DNA from: Candidatus Woesearchaeota archaeon CG10_big_fil_rev_8_21_14_0_10_37_12
GTDB taxonomy: Archaea > Nanobdellota > Nanobdellia > Woesearchaeales > ARS49
NCBI GenBank assembly: GCA_002762795.1
Contig: PCYA01000016.1
Span: 1 to 55,464, forward strand
DNA length: 55,464 nucleotides
Direction of reading: 5' to 3'
Part shown: piece after piece, positions 36,216-44,359 of the stretch
Position numbering within the stretch: the stretch's first letter is position 1
Layout of the letters: the number at the start of each line of letters is the position of its first letter
Translations under genes and position numbers: made by a program
Notes under the pieces: model-generated
Databases searched by the model: none
The model's input: only the letters and a program-made list of their open reading frames with translations
Told to the model about the DNA's origin: nothing

Positions 36216-36926
36216 TTAAGCGACTTTCCTCTGTCGAACTTTATTGCTTTCATAGTCAACGTCAAATGTTCTGTCTCTGAATGGTTCAAGTATTGCGTTT
36301 TCTGGTCCAAAACTTACGGTGTCTGCATCTTTCAGAGTGTTTCGTTTGTGGTATGGGACTCTGACGTGAATGGCTACACCATCTCTGGCTAATCGTCGTG
36401 CAGTTTCTTGTTCTAAGAAGTGTCCTTTGTACCCGCCCATTCTTCCAAGATATTCATCAAGAGTTGCTCCGTTCGTTAAACCAGGGTATGTTGCTTGATA
36501 TGTTTCCCAGTCAAGTTGTGGTGTGAGTAATCTTCCAATTGGTTCGTCTTGTTCAGCTAAACGTAAGATTTGTTTTGCAGTGCTTCTTTGATCTCCGGGG
36601 ATAAGTCCTATGCACATATCAAGTGTTGGAAGAGCATCAGCGTTACCATAATCTGCTCTGCAAACAAAGTCAATTCCTCTGGTGTCAAAAACGTCCCATG
36701 GTGTTGGTTCTGGCTGATACGCAATAACTGCGACGTATACATTTACGCCTTTTCCAGAAAGTTCTCTCCGAAGTTTTGTGCTTGCATCGCGTGCTTGACC
36801 AAATTTATAATGTCCAGGAACTCTTCTGTCTCCGTTTGTTACTTCTGCTACAACGCAAAAACCAGAGCGGATGATGTCGTCATGTATGCCGTCAGAAATG
36901 TTATGTCTTTGTTGCTTTCGACCCAT
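36216..36926 (-). CDS. Arg-rich orphan protein of unknown function
   Basis: 236 aa soluble protein with no signal peptide. Recognisable points: GFCVVAEVTNGDRRVPGHYKFG near 22-43, GIDFVCRADYGNADA near 87, GRMGGYKGHFLEQETARRLARDG near 165-187 and VPYHKRNTLKDADTV. The first half looks like a small alpha/beta domain and the second helical. No family recognised. It is unusually rich in Arg, Asp and Gly for this AT-rich genome. A TATA box (GTTTATATATC, 36960-36950) lies 28 nt before the ATG, so it has a genuine leaderless promoter and is likely expressed. Confidence 0.75.
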   Translation of the reverse strand: MGRKQQRHNISDGIHDDIIRSGFCVVAEVTNGDRRVPGHYKFGQARDASTKLRRELSGKGVNVYVAVIAYQPEPTPWDVFDTRGIDFVCRADYGNADALPTLDMCIGLIPGDQRSTAKQILRLAEQDEPIGRLLTPQLDWETYQATYPGLTNGATLDEYLGRMGGYKGHFLEQETARRLARDGVAIHVRVPYHKRNTLKDADTVSFGPENAILEPFRDRTFDVDYESNKVRQRKVA

Positions 36927-37008
36927 CTAGAGTTCTAATAGAGTGAAAATGATATATAAACATTCGTGAGGAGAGGTCAGTGATGAAATTGATTTTTTTT
37001 TAGTTCGG

Positions 37009-39051
37009 TCAATAACTGCATTCTTCGCATTTACCGCCGGAGTATTCAGAAGGAACACTAACAATCCCTTTTTGTAGTATTTGTTCTTTTTTGCTTGTGT
37101 ATCTATATATAGTTATTCCTTTGCATTTTAACTTATGAGCCAGCAAGTATGCTTTTTTTATATCATCAATAGTGGCATTTTCTGGCAGGTTGATGGTTTT
37201 GCTGACAGCGTTATCACAATATTTCTGGAAAACAGCCTGCATTTTTACATGCCAGTCTGGTTTTATTTCGTGTGCTGTTTTGAATATTTTTTGTATGTCT
37301 TTTGGAACTTCTTTTAGTCCTTGGACGCTTCCTGTTTTTGCTATTTTTGTCATAATATCAACGCTGTAGAATCCATGTGCACGTGCTATTTCCTCGAATG
37401 TTTTGTTTATTTCAAGTAATTGTGTGTTTTGGAATGTGCGTGCATAGCTTATTGCAAATAATGGTTCTATTCCTGATGTTGCGTTTGCTATGATTGATAT
37501 GGTTCCTGTTGGTGCGATTGTTGTTACTGTTGCGTTTCGTGTTGGTTGTTTCCATGTACTTTTTGCAATGTTTGGGAAGCTTCCGCGTTCTTCTGCTAAT
37601 TTGTTGCTTTCTTTTCGTGCTTCTTCGTTAATGAATTTCATGAGTTTTTCTGCAAACTGCAGTGCTTTATCTGAATCATAAGGCAGGTTTAGTTTAATTA
37701 GTAATTCTGCAAAACCCATAATTCCTAATCCTATTCTTCTGTTTGCTTTGGTGATTTCTTCTATTTTTTGATCGGGATATTTGTTTACATCTATGACGTT
37801 ATCCAGGAAGTGTATTGCTGTGTGTATTATTTTTTTGAATTTGTCCCAGTCAAATTTGTTTTGTTTAAGCATGTGTGCTAAGTTGATGCTTCCTAGGTTG
37901 CAGCTTTCGTATGGGTGTAGTGGTTGTTCGCCGCATGGGTTTGTGCTGTCGATAAGTCCTATGTGGTTTGTGGGGTTTGTTTTGTTTATTTCATCTATAA
38001 AGATGATTCCTGGGTCGCCTGTTTTCCATGCGTTTTCTGCGATTATGTCAAAGACTGTTGAAGCATTTACTTGGTTTGTTTTTTTGTTTGTTCGAGGATT
38101 AACAAGATGGTATTGTTGGTTTTTTAATACAGCTTGCATAAATTGTTCTGTTACTGCTATGGATAAATTAAAGTTAACAAAGTTTCCTGTTCGTTTTGCA
38201 ACGATGAATTTTAGAATATCGGGGTGCGTGCAGTGCAGTATGCCCATGTTTGCTCCTCTTCTTTTGCTTCCTTGTTTGATAATGTCTGTTGTTGTGTCAA
38301 AGATGCGCATGAAGCTTACTGGACCAGAAGCAGCCCCTTTAGTGCTTTTAACAAGATCTCCTTGTGGTCTGATTTGTGAGAATGAAAATCCTGTTCCTCC
38401 GCCGCTTTGTTGTATTATGGCTGCTAATTTTATGCTGTCAAATATTTCATCAAGTGAGTCGCCGACAGGCAGGACAAAGCACGCGCTTAATTGTCCAAGG
38501 TCTGTTCCTGCGTTCATTAGTGTTGGTGTGTTTGGCAGAAAGTCAAGGTTGCTGAGAATGTTGAAAAATTCTTCTTCTGTTTTTTTGAGAGCGCCTTTTT
38601 TGTACAAGCTGTCTGCTTGTGCGATTGCTTTTGCAACGCGTCTGAATAAGCGGATAGGGGTTTCTGTTATATTTCCGTTTTCATCTCGAAGCAAGTATCT
38701 TGATTTGAGGACTGCGATGGAGTTTTGACTTAGATGAAGTTCGTCTCGTATGCCGAGTGTTGTTCTGAATTCAATGATGTGTTTTTCTTTTTTGTGTTGC
38801 TGGTATTTTTTGCTGGCTTCTTTTGCAAAGTTGTCTAGGTTTTCTTTTATAATGTCGTGAATGTATTGTGTTGTTGGTGTTATTGTTGTGAATTGTTTTT
38901 CAAGATCAGAAAAAATTTTTTGCAGAATTTTTGCAGTGTTTATTTTTTTCCCAGTAGTTTTTATGGCTTGTTCAATGCTTGCTTTTATTTTTTCTTCTTT
39001 AAATGGTTCAAGCGAGCCGTCTCGCTTTTGAATGTATGGTATTTTGGTCAT
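37009..39051 (-). CDS. adenosylcobalamin-dependent (class II) ribonucleoside-diphosphate reductase
   Basis: 680 aa. An N-terminal ATP-cone (QKRDGSLEPFKEEKIKASIE) regulates activity. The barrel contains LSACFVLPVGDSLDEIF, QQSGGGTGFSFSQIRP, NPCGEQPLHPYESCNLGSIN (catalytic Cys, Glu and Cys) and PTGTISIIANATSGIEP. The C-terminal tail ends CEECSY, the exchangeable thiol pair. It reduces ribonucleotides to deoxyribonucleotides using B12. No intein or separate small subunit. AAGGGGGG precedes the ATG. Cobalamin must be made elsewhere or scavenged, likely from a host in a DPANN archaeon (inference). Confidence 0.93.
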   Translation of the reverse strand: MTKIPYIQKRDGSLEPFKEEKIKASIEQAIKTTGKKINTAKILQKIFSDLEKQFTTITPTTQYIHDIIKENLDNFAKEASKKYQQHKKEKHIIEFRTTLGIRDELHLSQNSIAVLKSRYLLRDENGNITETPIRLFRRVAKAIAQADSLYKKGALKKTEEEFFNILSNLDFLPNTPTLMNAGTDLGQLSACFVLPVGDSLDEIFDSIKLAAIIQQSGGGTGFSFSQIRPQGDLVKSTKGAASGPVSFMRIFDTTTDIIKQGSKRRGANMGILHCTHPDILKFIVAKRTGNFVNFNLSIAVTEQFMQAVLKNQQYHLVNPRTNKKTNQVNASTVFDIIAENAWKTGDPGIIFIDEINKTNPTNHIGLIDSTNPCGEQPLHPYESCNLGSINLAHMLKQNKFDWDKFKKIIHTAIHFLDNVIDVNKYPDQKIEEITKANRRIGLGIMGFAELLIKLNLPYDSDKALQFAEKLMKFINEEARKESNKLAEERGSFPNIAKSTWKQPTRNATVTTIAPTGTISIIANATSGIEPLFAISYARTFQNTQLLEINKTFEEIARAHGFYSVDIMTKIAKTGSVQGLKEVPKDIQKIFKTAHEIKPDWHVKMQAVFQKYCDNAVSKTINLPENATIDDIKKAYLLAHKLKCKGITIYRYTSKKEQILQKGIVSVPSEYSGGKCEECSY

Positions 39052-39170
39052 TAACCCCCCTTTAATTGAGTGTTTTGTTGTTTATATACTATTTAAACTT
39101 TTACACGAAAATAATTATTTTTAATATGGAAAAGATTTATTTTATATATTCGTTTGTTCAGCAAAAGTGT

Positions 39171-39914
39171 ATGCCGACAGTTTTAGTAGGAATAGTAACA
39201 TCAAAAGCAGACGAGTATTGCTTAGATGAATTTCTTGCTTGCTTGCGTGCTCAATCAGCTAAAGGGGATGTGTTATTTGTTGTGAATCACGGTCAGGATG
39301 TGTATGCAAAATTGATTGAGTCAAAAACATTGAATGATGAAACTATTTCAGTTGTTGTTGATCCAAAACCAGCCGGTGAGAAAATTGATAAAATTCTGAA
39401 CGGCAGGAATTATTTGCGTAATTATGCGCTGGAAAAAGGGCATGATTATTTGTTTATGGTTGATAGTGATGTCTTGCTTCCTCAACAGGCACTTCTTTGG
39501 CTTGTCGCATTAAAAGAAGATGTGGTTACAGGTGTTTATTTGAATAATTTTTACATTGATGGCAAAAATACAATTGCTCCAGTATTGTTTAAAGATTTGG
39601 GAAAAGGTGAATGTCAGCTGTATACATATGAAGGAGCTGCGGTTAATCAATTGCTTGAGATTGGTGCAGCGGGTTTTGGTTGCACACTTATTTCAAAAAG
39701 AGTGCTTCAAGAAGTTCCGTTTAGAAAAATAGGTCATTCTGGAGAAGATATGGCTTTTTACGTTGATGCGCGTGCAAAAGGTTTCAAAACAGTTGCAAAC
39801 ACATTTGTAAAGTGCGTGCATCGCCCATATCCTGCTGATGATCCAAGAGCAAGATTGTTTGAATGGCGAACAAATGTTGAAAATATTGATATTGATTTGG
39901 AAATCAAGGATTAA
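39171..39914 (+). CDS. GT2-like glycosyltransferase (GT-A fold)
   Basis: 247 aa. VLVGIVTSKADEYCLDEFL start, NGRNYLRNYALEKGHDYLFM and the DxD-like metal motif VDSDVLLP near 96-103, then GAAGFGCTLISKRVL and GEDMAFYVDARAKGFK typical of GT-A acceptor loops. The ATG at 39171 is set by a TATA box (TTTTATATATT, about 39140-39150) 26 nt upstream; earlier in-frame ATGs fall in the promoter. No membrane segment. The acceptor is unknown; it may act on surface glycans. Confidence 0.78.
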   Translation: MPTVLVGIVTSKADEYCLDEFLACLRAQSAKGDVLFVVNHGQDVYAKLIESKTLNDETISVVVDPKPAGEKIDKILNGRNYLRNYALEKGHDYLFMVDSDVLLPQQALLWLVALKEDVVTGVYLNNFYIDGKNTIAPVLFKDLGKGECQLYTYEGAAVNQLLEIGAAGFGCTLISKRVLQEVPFRKIGHSGEDMAFYVDARAKGFKTVANTFVKCVHRPYPADDPRARLFEWRTNVENIDIDLEIKD

Positions 39915-40273
39915 ATTTCTATTTCTTTCCAGACAGTTTCTTTTGCGCTGAAAAATTTTCTTGTAAACTCAACAGCTTCTTCTGGAATAAAAGGTTTGCA
40001 CGTGTAACAATCAACAGTAAATAACGGAGGGTTTGTTGGATAACTGTAGAAATGTGCTCCAGAGGTTTTCCAATGAATCCAACCTCCATATCCATCCTCG
40101 TGTGCAGTGTATGCGACTGGATCTGAAAGTACAGTCATTTTAACAACTTTTGAAAGTTCAACTAAATATTTCTTGATATCTTCAGGCTCAACAATTTTTT
40201 CTGTAGTTCCTTCAATAATTATTCTTTTCCGTATTAGTTTTGGCGCTAAGTTTTTCCACACTAGTTTTTCCAC
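39911..40273 (-). CDS. SpeD-like (S-adenosylmethionine decarboxylase family) protein
   Basis: 120 aa, the usual length of single-domain prokaryotic AdoMetDC proenzymes. The core TSGAHFYSYP, then FTVDCYTCKPF and PEEAVEFTRKFF aligns to the SpeD self-cleavage region: the pyruvoyl-forming Ser (TS) and the catalytic Cys (YTC) are retained. The residue normally His next to the cleavage site is Tyr (HFYSYP). It may therefore be a divergent or altered-substrate pyruvoyl decarboxylase. Starts with GTG at 40273. It overlaps the convergent GT2-like gene by 4 nt. No other polyamine genes are close. Confidence 0.5.
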   Translation of the reverse strand: MEKLVWKNLAPKLIRKRIIIEGTTEKIVEPEDIKKYLVELSKVVKMTVLSDPVAYTAHEDGYGGWIHWKTSGAHFYSYPTNPPLFTVDCYTCKPFIPEEAVEFTRKFFSAKETVWKEIEI

Positions 40274-40371
40274 ATTATTGTACTAAATGAATAATTAAGA
40301 AAATAAAACTTTGCTTTAAAATTTAAGCTTTTTAGCAAAAATTTATAAATAAATTGGTATTAAACTAAAAA

Positions 40372-41310
40372 ATGGACAAACTGGATTGGAAAATTTTGGA
40401 AGTGATTGATTGGGATGCGAGGTTGCCGATAAATCAAATTGCCAAAAAAGTCAAATCAAATAAGGATGTTGTTGCTTATAGAATTAAAAAACTACAAGAT
40501 GCAAAAATAATCAAAAGATATTTTCCTGTGTTGGATATGTTCAAGCTTGGCTATCATACGCTGCGTTTATATCTTGATTTAGAAGAGTTGGATGAAAAAG
40601 AAGAACAAAAAATAGTAGATTTTCTTGATAGAGAGCTTAATTTAGGTATTATATTTAGAATGGATTATCCTTACCGGTATGGTTTCGTTATTTGGCTTAA
40701 ATCAATTTACGACATGGAAAAAATTATTTTGAAAGTTAAAAGAAATCTCGGATCAACGCTCATTAAATATCAGCACACTATTTTTTCAACATTTCGCCAA
40801 TATCCTAAAGATTATTTGTTCAACAAAAAATATCACGACAAACAATTGAGTTTGGAACCAACAGAAGAAGAACATTATGATGATCAAGATTTTCTCATCT
40901 TGAAAGAGCTGGCAGAGAATGCAAGATGTTCTACAGTGCAAATTTCACAAAAATTGAAAATTCCGCAAACAACTGTTTCTAATAAGATCAAAGCACTTGA
41001 GAAAAAAAAGTTTATTTTAGGGTATCGTGCAGATATAGATTTTATCAAATTGGGTTTTACGAATTATTTTCTTGAAATTTATCTTGATACTAATGATAAT
41101 CTGAATGAAATAGAATCTTGGGCTGATGCACATCCAAATGTTGTTTGGCTGCAAAAAATTATCGGAACTTGTGATATTGAGATTGAAGTAGAAGTGAAGG
41201 GCAGGGAAGAATTGGAGAAGTTATTGAACGAGTTACGGCACAAATTCAAAAACATCCGTAAAATAATTTTCTGGTCGCAAGAATATAAGAAACTGACTTT
41301 TTTGCCCTGA
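40372..41310 (+). CDS. tandem Lrp/AsnC-type transcriptional regulator
   Basis: 312 aa with two HTH-plus-sensor units. Unit 1: DWKILEVIDWDARLPINQIA with HTH through residue 45; unit 2: DFLILKELAENARCSTVQIS near 176 and a C-terminal RAM-like domain (IIGTCDIEIEVEVKG). Such fused dimers are common in archaea. A TATA box (ATTTATAAATA, 40340-40350) lies about 26 nt before the ATG, so it is leaderless. The last 23 codons are duplicated 853 bp downstream; the first 50 nt of that duplication are identical and the last eight codons are all recoded. This marks an insertion at its 3' end. Confidence 0.85.
   Translation: MDKLDWKILEVIDWDARLPINQIAKKVKSNKDVVAYRIKKLQDAKIIKRYFPVLDMFKLGYHTLRLYLDLEELDEKEEQKIVDFLDRELNLGIIFRMDYPYRYGFVIWLKSIYDMEKIILKVKRNLGSTLIKYQHTIFSTFRQYPKDYLFNKKYHDKQLSLEPTEEEHYDDQDFLILKELAENARCSTVQISQKLKIPQTTVSNKIKALEKKKFILGYRADIDFIKLGFTNYFLEIYLDTNDNLNEIESWADAHPNVVWLQKIIGTCDIEIEVEVKGREELEKLLNELRHKFKNIRKIIFWSQEYKKLTFLP
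41242..41291 (+). repeat. 50-bp direct repeat at 3' end of Lrp-type gene, upstream copy
   Basis: Identical to 42095-42144. It encodes KFKNIRKIIFWSQEYKK in both copies. Beyond it, 41292-41310 reads KLTFLP-stop with different wobble bases from the downstream copy. The pair flanks the toxin-antitoxin genes. Confidence 0.97.
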
Positions 41311-41391
41311 ACTTGATCACTCAACTATTCAATAACCATCTCGTTTGCATAATCAATGATTCATCATACTAAAAACCAAAAAGCTTATTAA

Positions 41392-41404
41392 TAAGATAAT
41401 CTTA
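41392..41404. promoter_or_regulatory. candidate autoregulatory operator of the toxin-antitoxin pair
   Basis: The perfect palindrome TAAGATAATCTTA ends 10 nt before the antitoxin ATG and overlaps the expected TATA/initiation region (a TTATTAATAAG stretch precedes it). AbrB-type antitoxins commonly bind such symmetric A/T-rich sites. Confidence 0.5.
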
Positions 41405-41413
41405 TCAGCAAGT

Positions 41414-41689
41414 ATGAATTCGGAGACAGTTGAAGTAACAAGTATGAGTTCTCGAGGGCAGATTGTGATACCTCACGGGGTGAGAGAAAAAATGCATTTA
41501 GTTGAGGGAGAAAAGTTTGTCGTAATGGGCTCGGGAGATACTATTCTGTTAAAGAAAATTCACGCTCCTCCTAAAGAACAATTTGAACGATTGTTACGCG
41601 AAACAAGAAAGCATGTTAAAGAATCAGGCATAACGCCTCAAGATGTTGAAGATGCAATAAAAAGAGTGCGTGCTCGAAAGAAAAAATGA
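41414..41689 (+). CDS. AbrB/SpoVT-type antitoxin (VapB-like)
   Basis: 91 aa. The N-terminal 45 aa are an AbrB swapped-hairpin DNA-binding domain (VTSMSSRGQIVIPHGVREKM, LVEGEKFVVMGSGDTILLKK). The C-terminal half is a basic helix that would wrap the toxin. The stop overlaps the toxin ATG by 4 nt. A palindromic site precedes it. Typical antitoxin of a PIN toxin module. Confidence 0.85.
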   Translation: MNSETVEVTSMSSRGQIVIPHGVREKMHLVEGEKFVVMGSGDTILLKKIHAPPKEQFERLLRETRKHVKESGITPQDVEDAIKRVRARKKK

Positions 41690-42096
41690 TACGGGTTGTT
41701 CTCGATACAAATATTTTTATCAGTGGTATATTCTGGCCCGGAAATTATTGCGCTCAAATTATTGACGCATGGAAAGAAGGCAAATTTGAAACAGTAACTT
41801 CTGAGGAAATAGTAAAAGAGCTTGTGGAAACTCTATTTGAGTTTAAAATTAAACTTACAGAAGAAAAAATCTCTGCTTGGGAAAAAGAAATTCTTGAACG
41901 CTCATTAATTGTTGCACCAATAAACAAGTTGGACTTAGTCAAAGATGATCCAGATGATAACAAATTCTTTGAAGCAGCAATCGCGGCAAACGCACAGTAC
42001 ATTGTCAGTCAAGACAAGCACCATTTGCGCATAGGTGAATTTAAAGGAATCAAAGTTCTTACACCAGAAGAGTTTCTCACAATATTTGAGAAATAA
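41686..42096 (+). CDS. PIN-domain ribonuclease toxin (VapC-like, TIGR00305 type)
   Basis: 136 aa PIN fold. Acidic residues: D7 in VVLDTNIFISG, the Glu of SEEIVKEL near 43, D in VKDDPDDNKFFEAA near 86-90 and D in IVSQDKHHL near 106, a complete quartet for metal binding. Expected to cleave RNA when freed from the antitoxin. Its last codons run into the duplicated Lrp-gene tail: its stop lies at the start of the 50-bp repeat. So the toxin gene end and the insertion boundary almost coincide. Confidence 0.88.
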   Translation: MIRVVLDTNIFISGIFWPGNYCAQIIDAWKEGKFETVTSEEIVKELVETLFEFKIKLTEEKISAWEKEILERSLIVAPINKLDLVKDDPDDNKFFEAAIAANAQYIVSQDKHHLRIGEFKGIKVLTPEEFLTIFEK

Positions 42097-42144
42097 ATTC
42101 AAAAACATCCGTAAAATAATTTTCTGGTCGCAAGAATATAAGAA
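42095..42144 (+). repeat. 50-bp direct repeat, downstream copy of Lrp-gene 3' end
   Basis: Identical to 41242-41291. The following 19 nt (42145-42163) also encode KLTFLP-stop, but each codon differs from the upstream copy in its third (or first) base, including TAA against TGA. The 42144/42145 border is the recombination edge. It has no start codon and is a non-functional gene tail. Confidence 0.97.
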
Positions 42145-42159
42145 GCTCACGTTCCTTCC

Positions 42160-44217
42160 TTAACTGGTAATTTTACTTTCTCCATCAACCTTATGCACTC
42201 GAATTATTTGATCTGCAAAACTTTCTATTTTTTGTTCGTGACTTACAACTACTATCTGATTCAAAGGCAGTTGTGCTAAAACATCTCGCATTTTATCTAA
42301 TTGCTCTGAGCTAAATCCGTCTGTTGGTTCATCAAGAACAATCAAGTCTTTTGTTTGTATTCCGCTAATTAAAGAATTTATTGTCTTATTCAAAGCAAGC
42401 CTGTATGCTAATGCACAGGCTGTTTTTTCTCCTCCGCTTAAGTGTTCAACTTCGAGATCATATCCGTTTTGTTGTATTGTTGGCGTGAATGTGTCATTGA
42501 GTTTCGCGCTTAGAACATCTTCAACCAGCATTGAAAACCATTCTTGAAATACTGCGTTAAATTCGTGGTGTATTGTTGTCATGACGTGTTTCTCGATAAT
42601 GTCCATGAGTGGTGTGAAGTAATCTGTTATCCATTGGTGTACGTGTTGTGTTCTTTGCAGTGTTTTCTTCGCGTTTTCTTTTTTGGTTATTTCTTGTTCT
42701 AATTTAACAATTTGTTGTTGAATTAATTGTGTTTTCTGAAGAGTGTTAGAATATGTTATGCTGAGTGATCTTTCTTGTTGTTGTAATTCTTGTTGTTCTT
42801 TTCTTAATAAATCATATCCTGCAGTGATTTCCTGAATGGGTTTTAATTGGCGTTCAAGGTGTTGTATGGTTTCTTGTGCAGTATTTATTTCATGGCTTGT
42901 TGTTGTTTGCTGTGTTTCAATTTGTGTTTTTCTTTGTTGTAATTGTTGAGCATGTTTTATTTTAACATTTGCTATGGCTATTTCTTTTTCTTTTGTTTGT
43001 ACTTCTTGTAGTGCAGTTTTGTGTTCGGTAAGAAGTTGTTCTATTTGTAGCATTTGTTGGGCGTTATATTGTAATCCTTTTTCAACTGCAATAATTTTTT
43101 GTTGTTCTTCGTTTATGATGCTGTGTTTGTGGTCATCTGCAACAGGTTGCAGGCAAGTTGGACAGTTTGAGAGTGTTGTTATTTTTTGACTTAATGTCGC
43201 TGATTGTTTTTTGAGTGTTTCTAGCTCAGCAAGTTTAGTGTTTGTTTTTCTGATTTGTTTTTCTTTCTCAATGATTTGTTGTTGTAGTTCTTCTTTTTTC
43301 TTGATGATTATGCTTGATTCAAGTTGGTTTGGTAGGTTTTGCTGTGCTTCTGAAACTTGTTTTGTTATTGTTAGCAGATCTTCTGTTAGTTGTTTGTGTT
43401 GTTGTTCTTTTTGTTGCAGTTGTGTTTTTGTGATGTGGAGTGTTCTTGTGAATTTCTCTGTTTCTTTTTGTTGCAGTTCTATTGTTTGTACTTGTTCTGT
43501 TGTTGTTTTGAGTTTATTCTGAATTTGTTCCAGTTGAGGTTTAATCAAGGTGTTTTGTTTTTGTGTTTCCTGGTACTCTTTCATAATTTCTTGGTGTTGT
43601 TTTTTCTTTTCTTCCAGATCTGAAATTACTAAATCAAATGCACGTTTCCTTTCCCGTAATGCTTTTGCATAATTGCTTGCATTTTGGCTGATTCTTTCGT
43701 ATTTGTCAATGTTGAATACTTTGCGTAATATTGCTATTCTGTCTTCTTTGCTTTCCTGCAGGATTCTTTTCATTTCCTCTTGTGGGGTGTACACAGTATA
43801 TCTATAAACAAAGTTTTTGCTTTTGGTTAATAGTTCTGCAGGGTAACCAAGTAACTCAAGAATTTTGCTTTTGAGTTCTGTTGCAGTTGCAGCTTGTTTA
43901 ACTTCATTTATTATCAAATATCCTGCATCTTGTTCAACGCTGTTTTTTGTGCGTTTTAATGTTCTGCTTATTGTTATGGTGTCTTTACTTACATTGAATG
44001 TGAGTTCTACGCTTCCTTCTTGTGATCCATTTCGCAGTAAGGCATTACCTGAAAGCTCACCTCTCAATAATCCAAATAATGCAAATTCGACTGCGAAAAG
44101 TATTGTGCTTTTTCCAGATCCAATATCTCCAGAAAGCAAAACTAATCCTGATGGGAAATCTATTTCGGCAGTTCTATATGTTCTAATGTTTCTTAGTTTT
44201 AATTTAACGAGTTGCAT
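42160..44217 (-). CDS. Rad50-like SMC-family ATPase
   Basis: 685 aa. Walker A GDIGSGKST near residue 32-40; a long Gln/Glu/Lys coiled coil of about 150-560 aa folded at a zinc hook CPTCLQPV; ABC signature LSGGEKTACALAYRLAL and Walker B LIVLDEPTDGFSSEQL near the C-terminus; D-loop intact. It is about 200 aa shorter than usual Rad50 because the coils are short. ATG at 44217 follows AAGGGTGGAA; TATA at 44263-44254 (CTTTATAACC). No Mre11 gene is adjacent, so the nuclease partner is elsewhere or absent; a Rad50-type DNA repair role is inferred. Confidence 0.88.
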   Translation of the reverse strand: MQLVKLKLRNIRTYRTAEIDFPSGLVLLSGDIGSGKSTILFAVEFALFGLLRGELSGNALLRNGSQEGSVELTFNVSKDTITISRTLKRTKNSVEQDAGYLIINEVKQAATATELKSKILELLGYPAELLTKSKNFVYRYTVYTPQEEMKRILQESKEDRIAILRKVFNIDKYERISQNASNYAKALRERKRAFDLVISDLEEKKKQHQEIMKEYQETQKQNTLIKPQLEQIQNKLKTTTEQVQTIELQQKETEKFTRTLHITKTQLQQKEQQHKQLTEDLLTITKQVSEAQQNLPNQLESSIIIKKKEELQQQIIEKEKQIRKTNTKLAELETLKKQSATLSQKITTLSNCPTCLQPVADDHKHSIINEEQQKIIAVEKGLQYNAQQMLQIEQLLTEHKTALQEVQTKEKEIAIANVKIKHAQQLQQRKTQIETQQTTTSHEINTAQETIQHLERQLKPIQEITAGYDLLRKEQQELQQQERSLSITYSNTLQKTQLIQQQIVKLEQEITKKENAKKTLQRTQHVHQWITDYFTPLMDIIEKHVMTTIHHEFNAVFQEWFSMLVEDVLSAKLNDTFTPTIQQNGYDLEVEHLSGGEKTACALAYRLALNKTINSLISGIQTKDLIVLDEPTDGFSSEQLDKMRDVLAQLPLNQIVVVSHEQKIESFADQIIRVHKVDGESKITS

Positions 44218-44332
44218 TTCCACCCTTTTGTTAAAGTTGTTATTTTTCTGGAGGGTTATAAAGATTGTTCTGTTTGAGAAACAATTACAAATCGTCAAAA
44301 ATTCACTACTTTTGAATAACAAAAAGCAAACC

Positions 44333-44342
44333 TTTATAAAGA
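44333..44342 (+). promoter_or_regulatory. TATA box of the DEAD-box helicase gene
   Basis: CTTTATAAAG fits an archaeal TATA box. Initiation would be near 44360, about 130 nt before the helicase ATG, unlike the leaderless genes around it. Confidence 0.5.
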
Positions 44343-44359
44343 GGTGTTTGCTTTTATGT

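Noticed and set aside
30455-39051. Inteins in RNA polymerase subunits or ribonucleotide reductase
   Set aside because: Lengths and the continuity of catalytic motifs leave no room for one.
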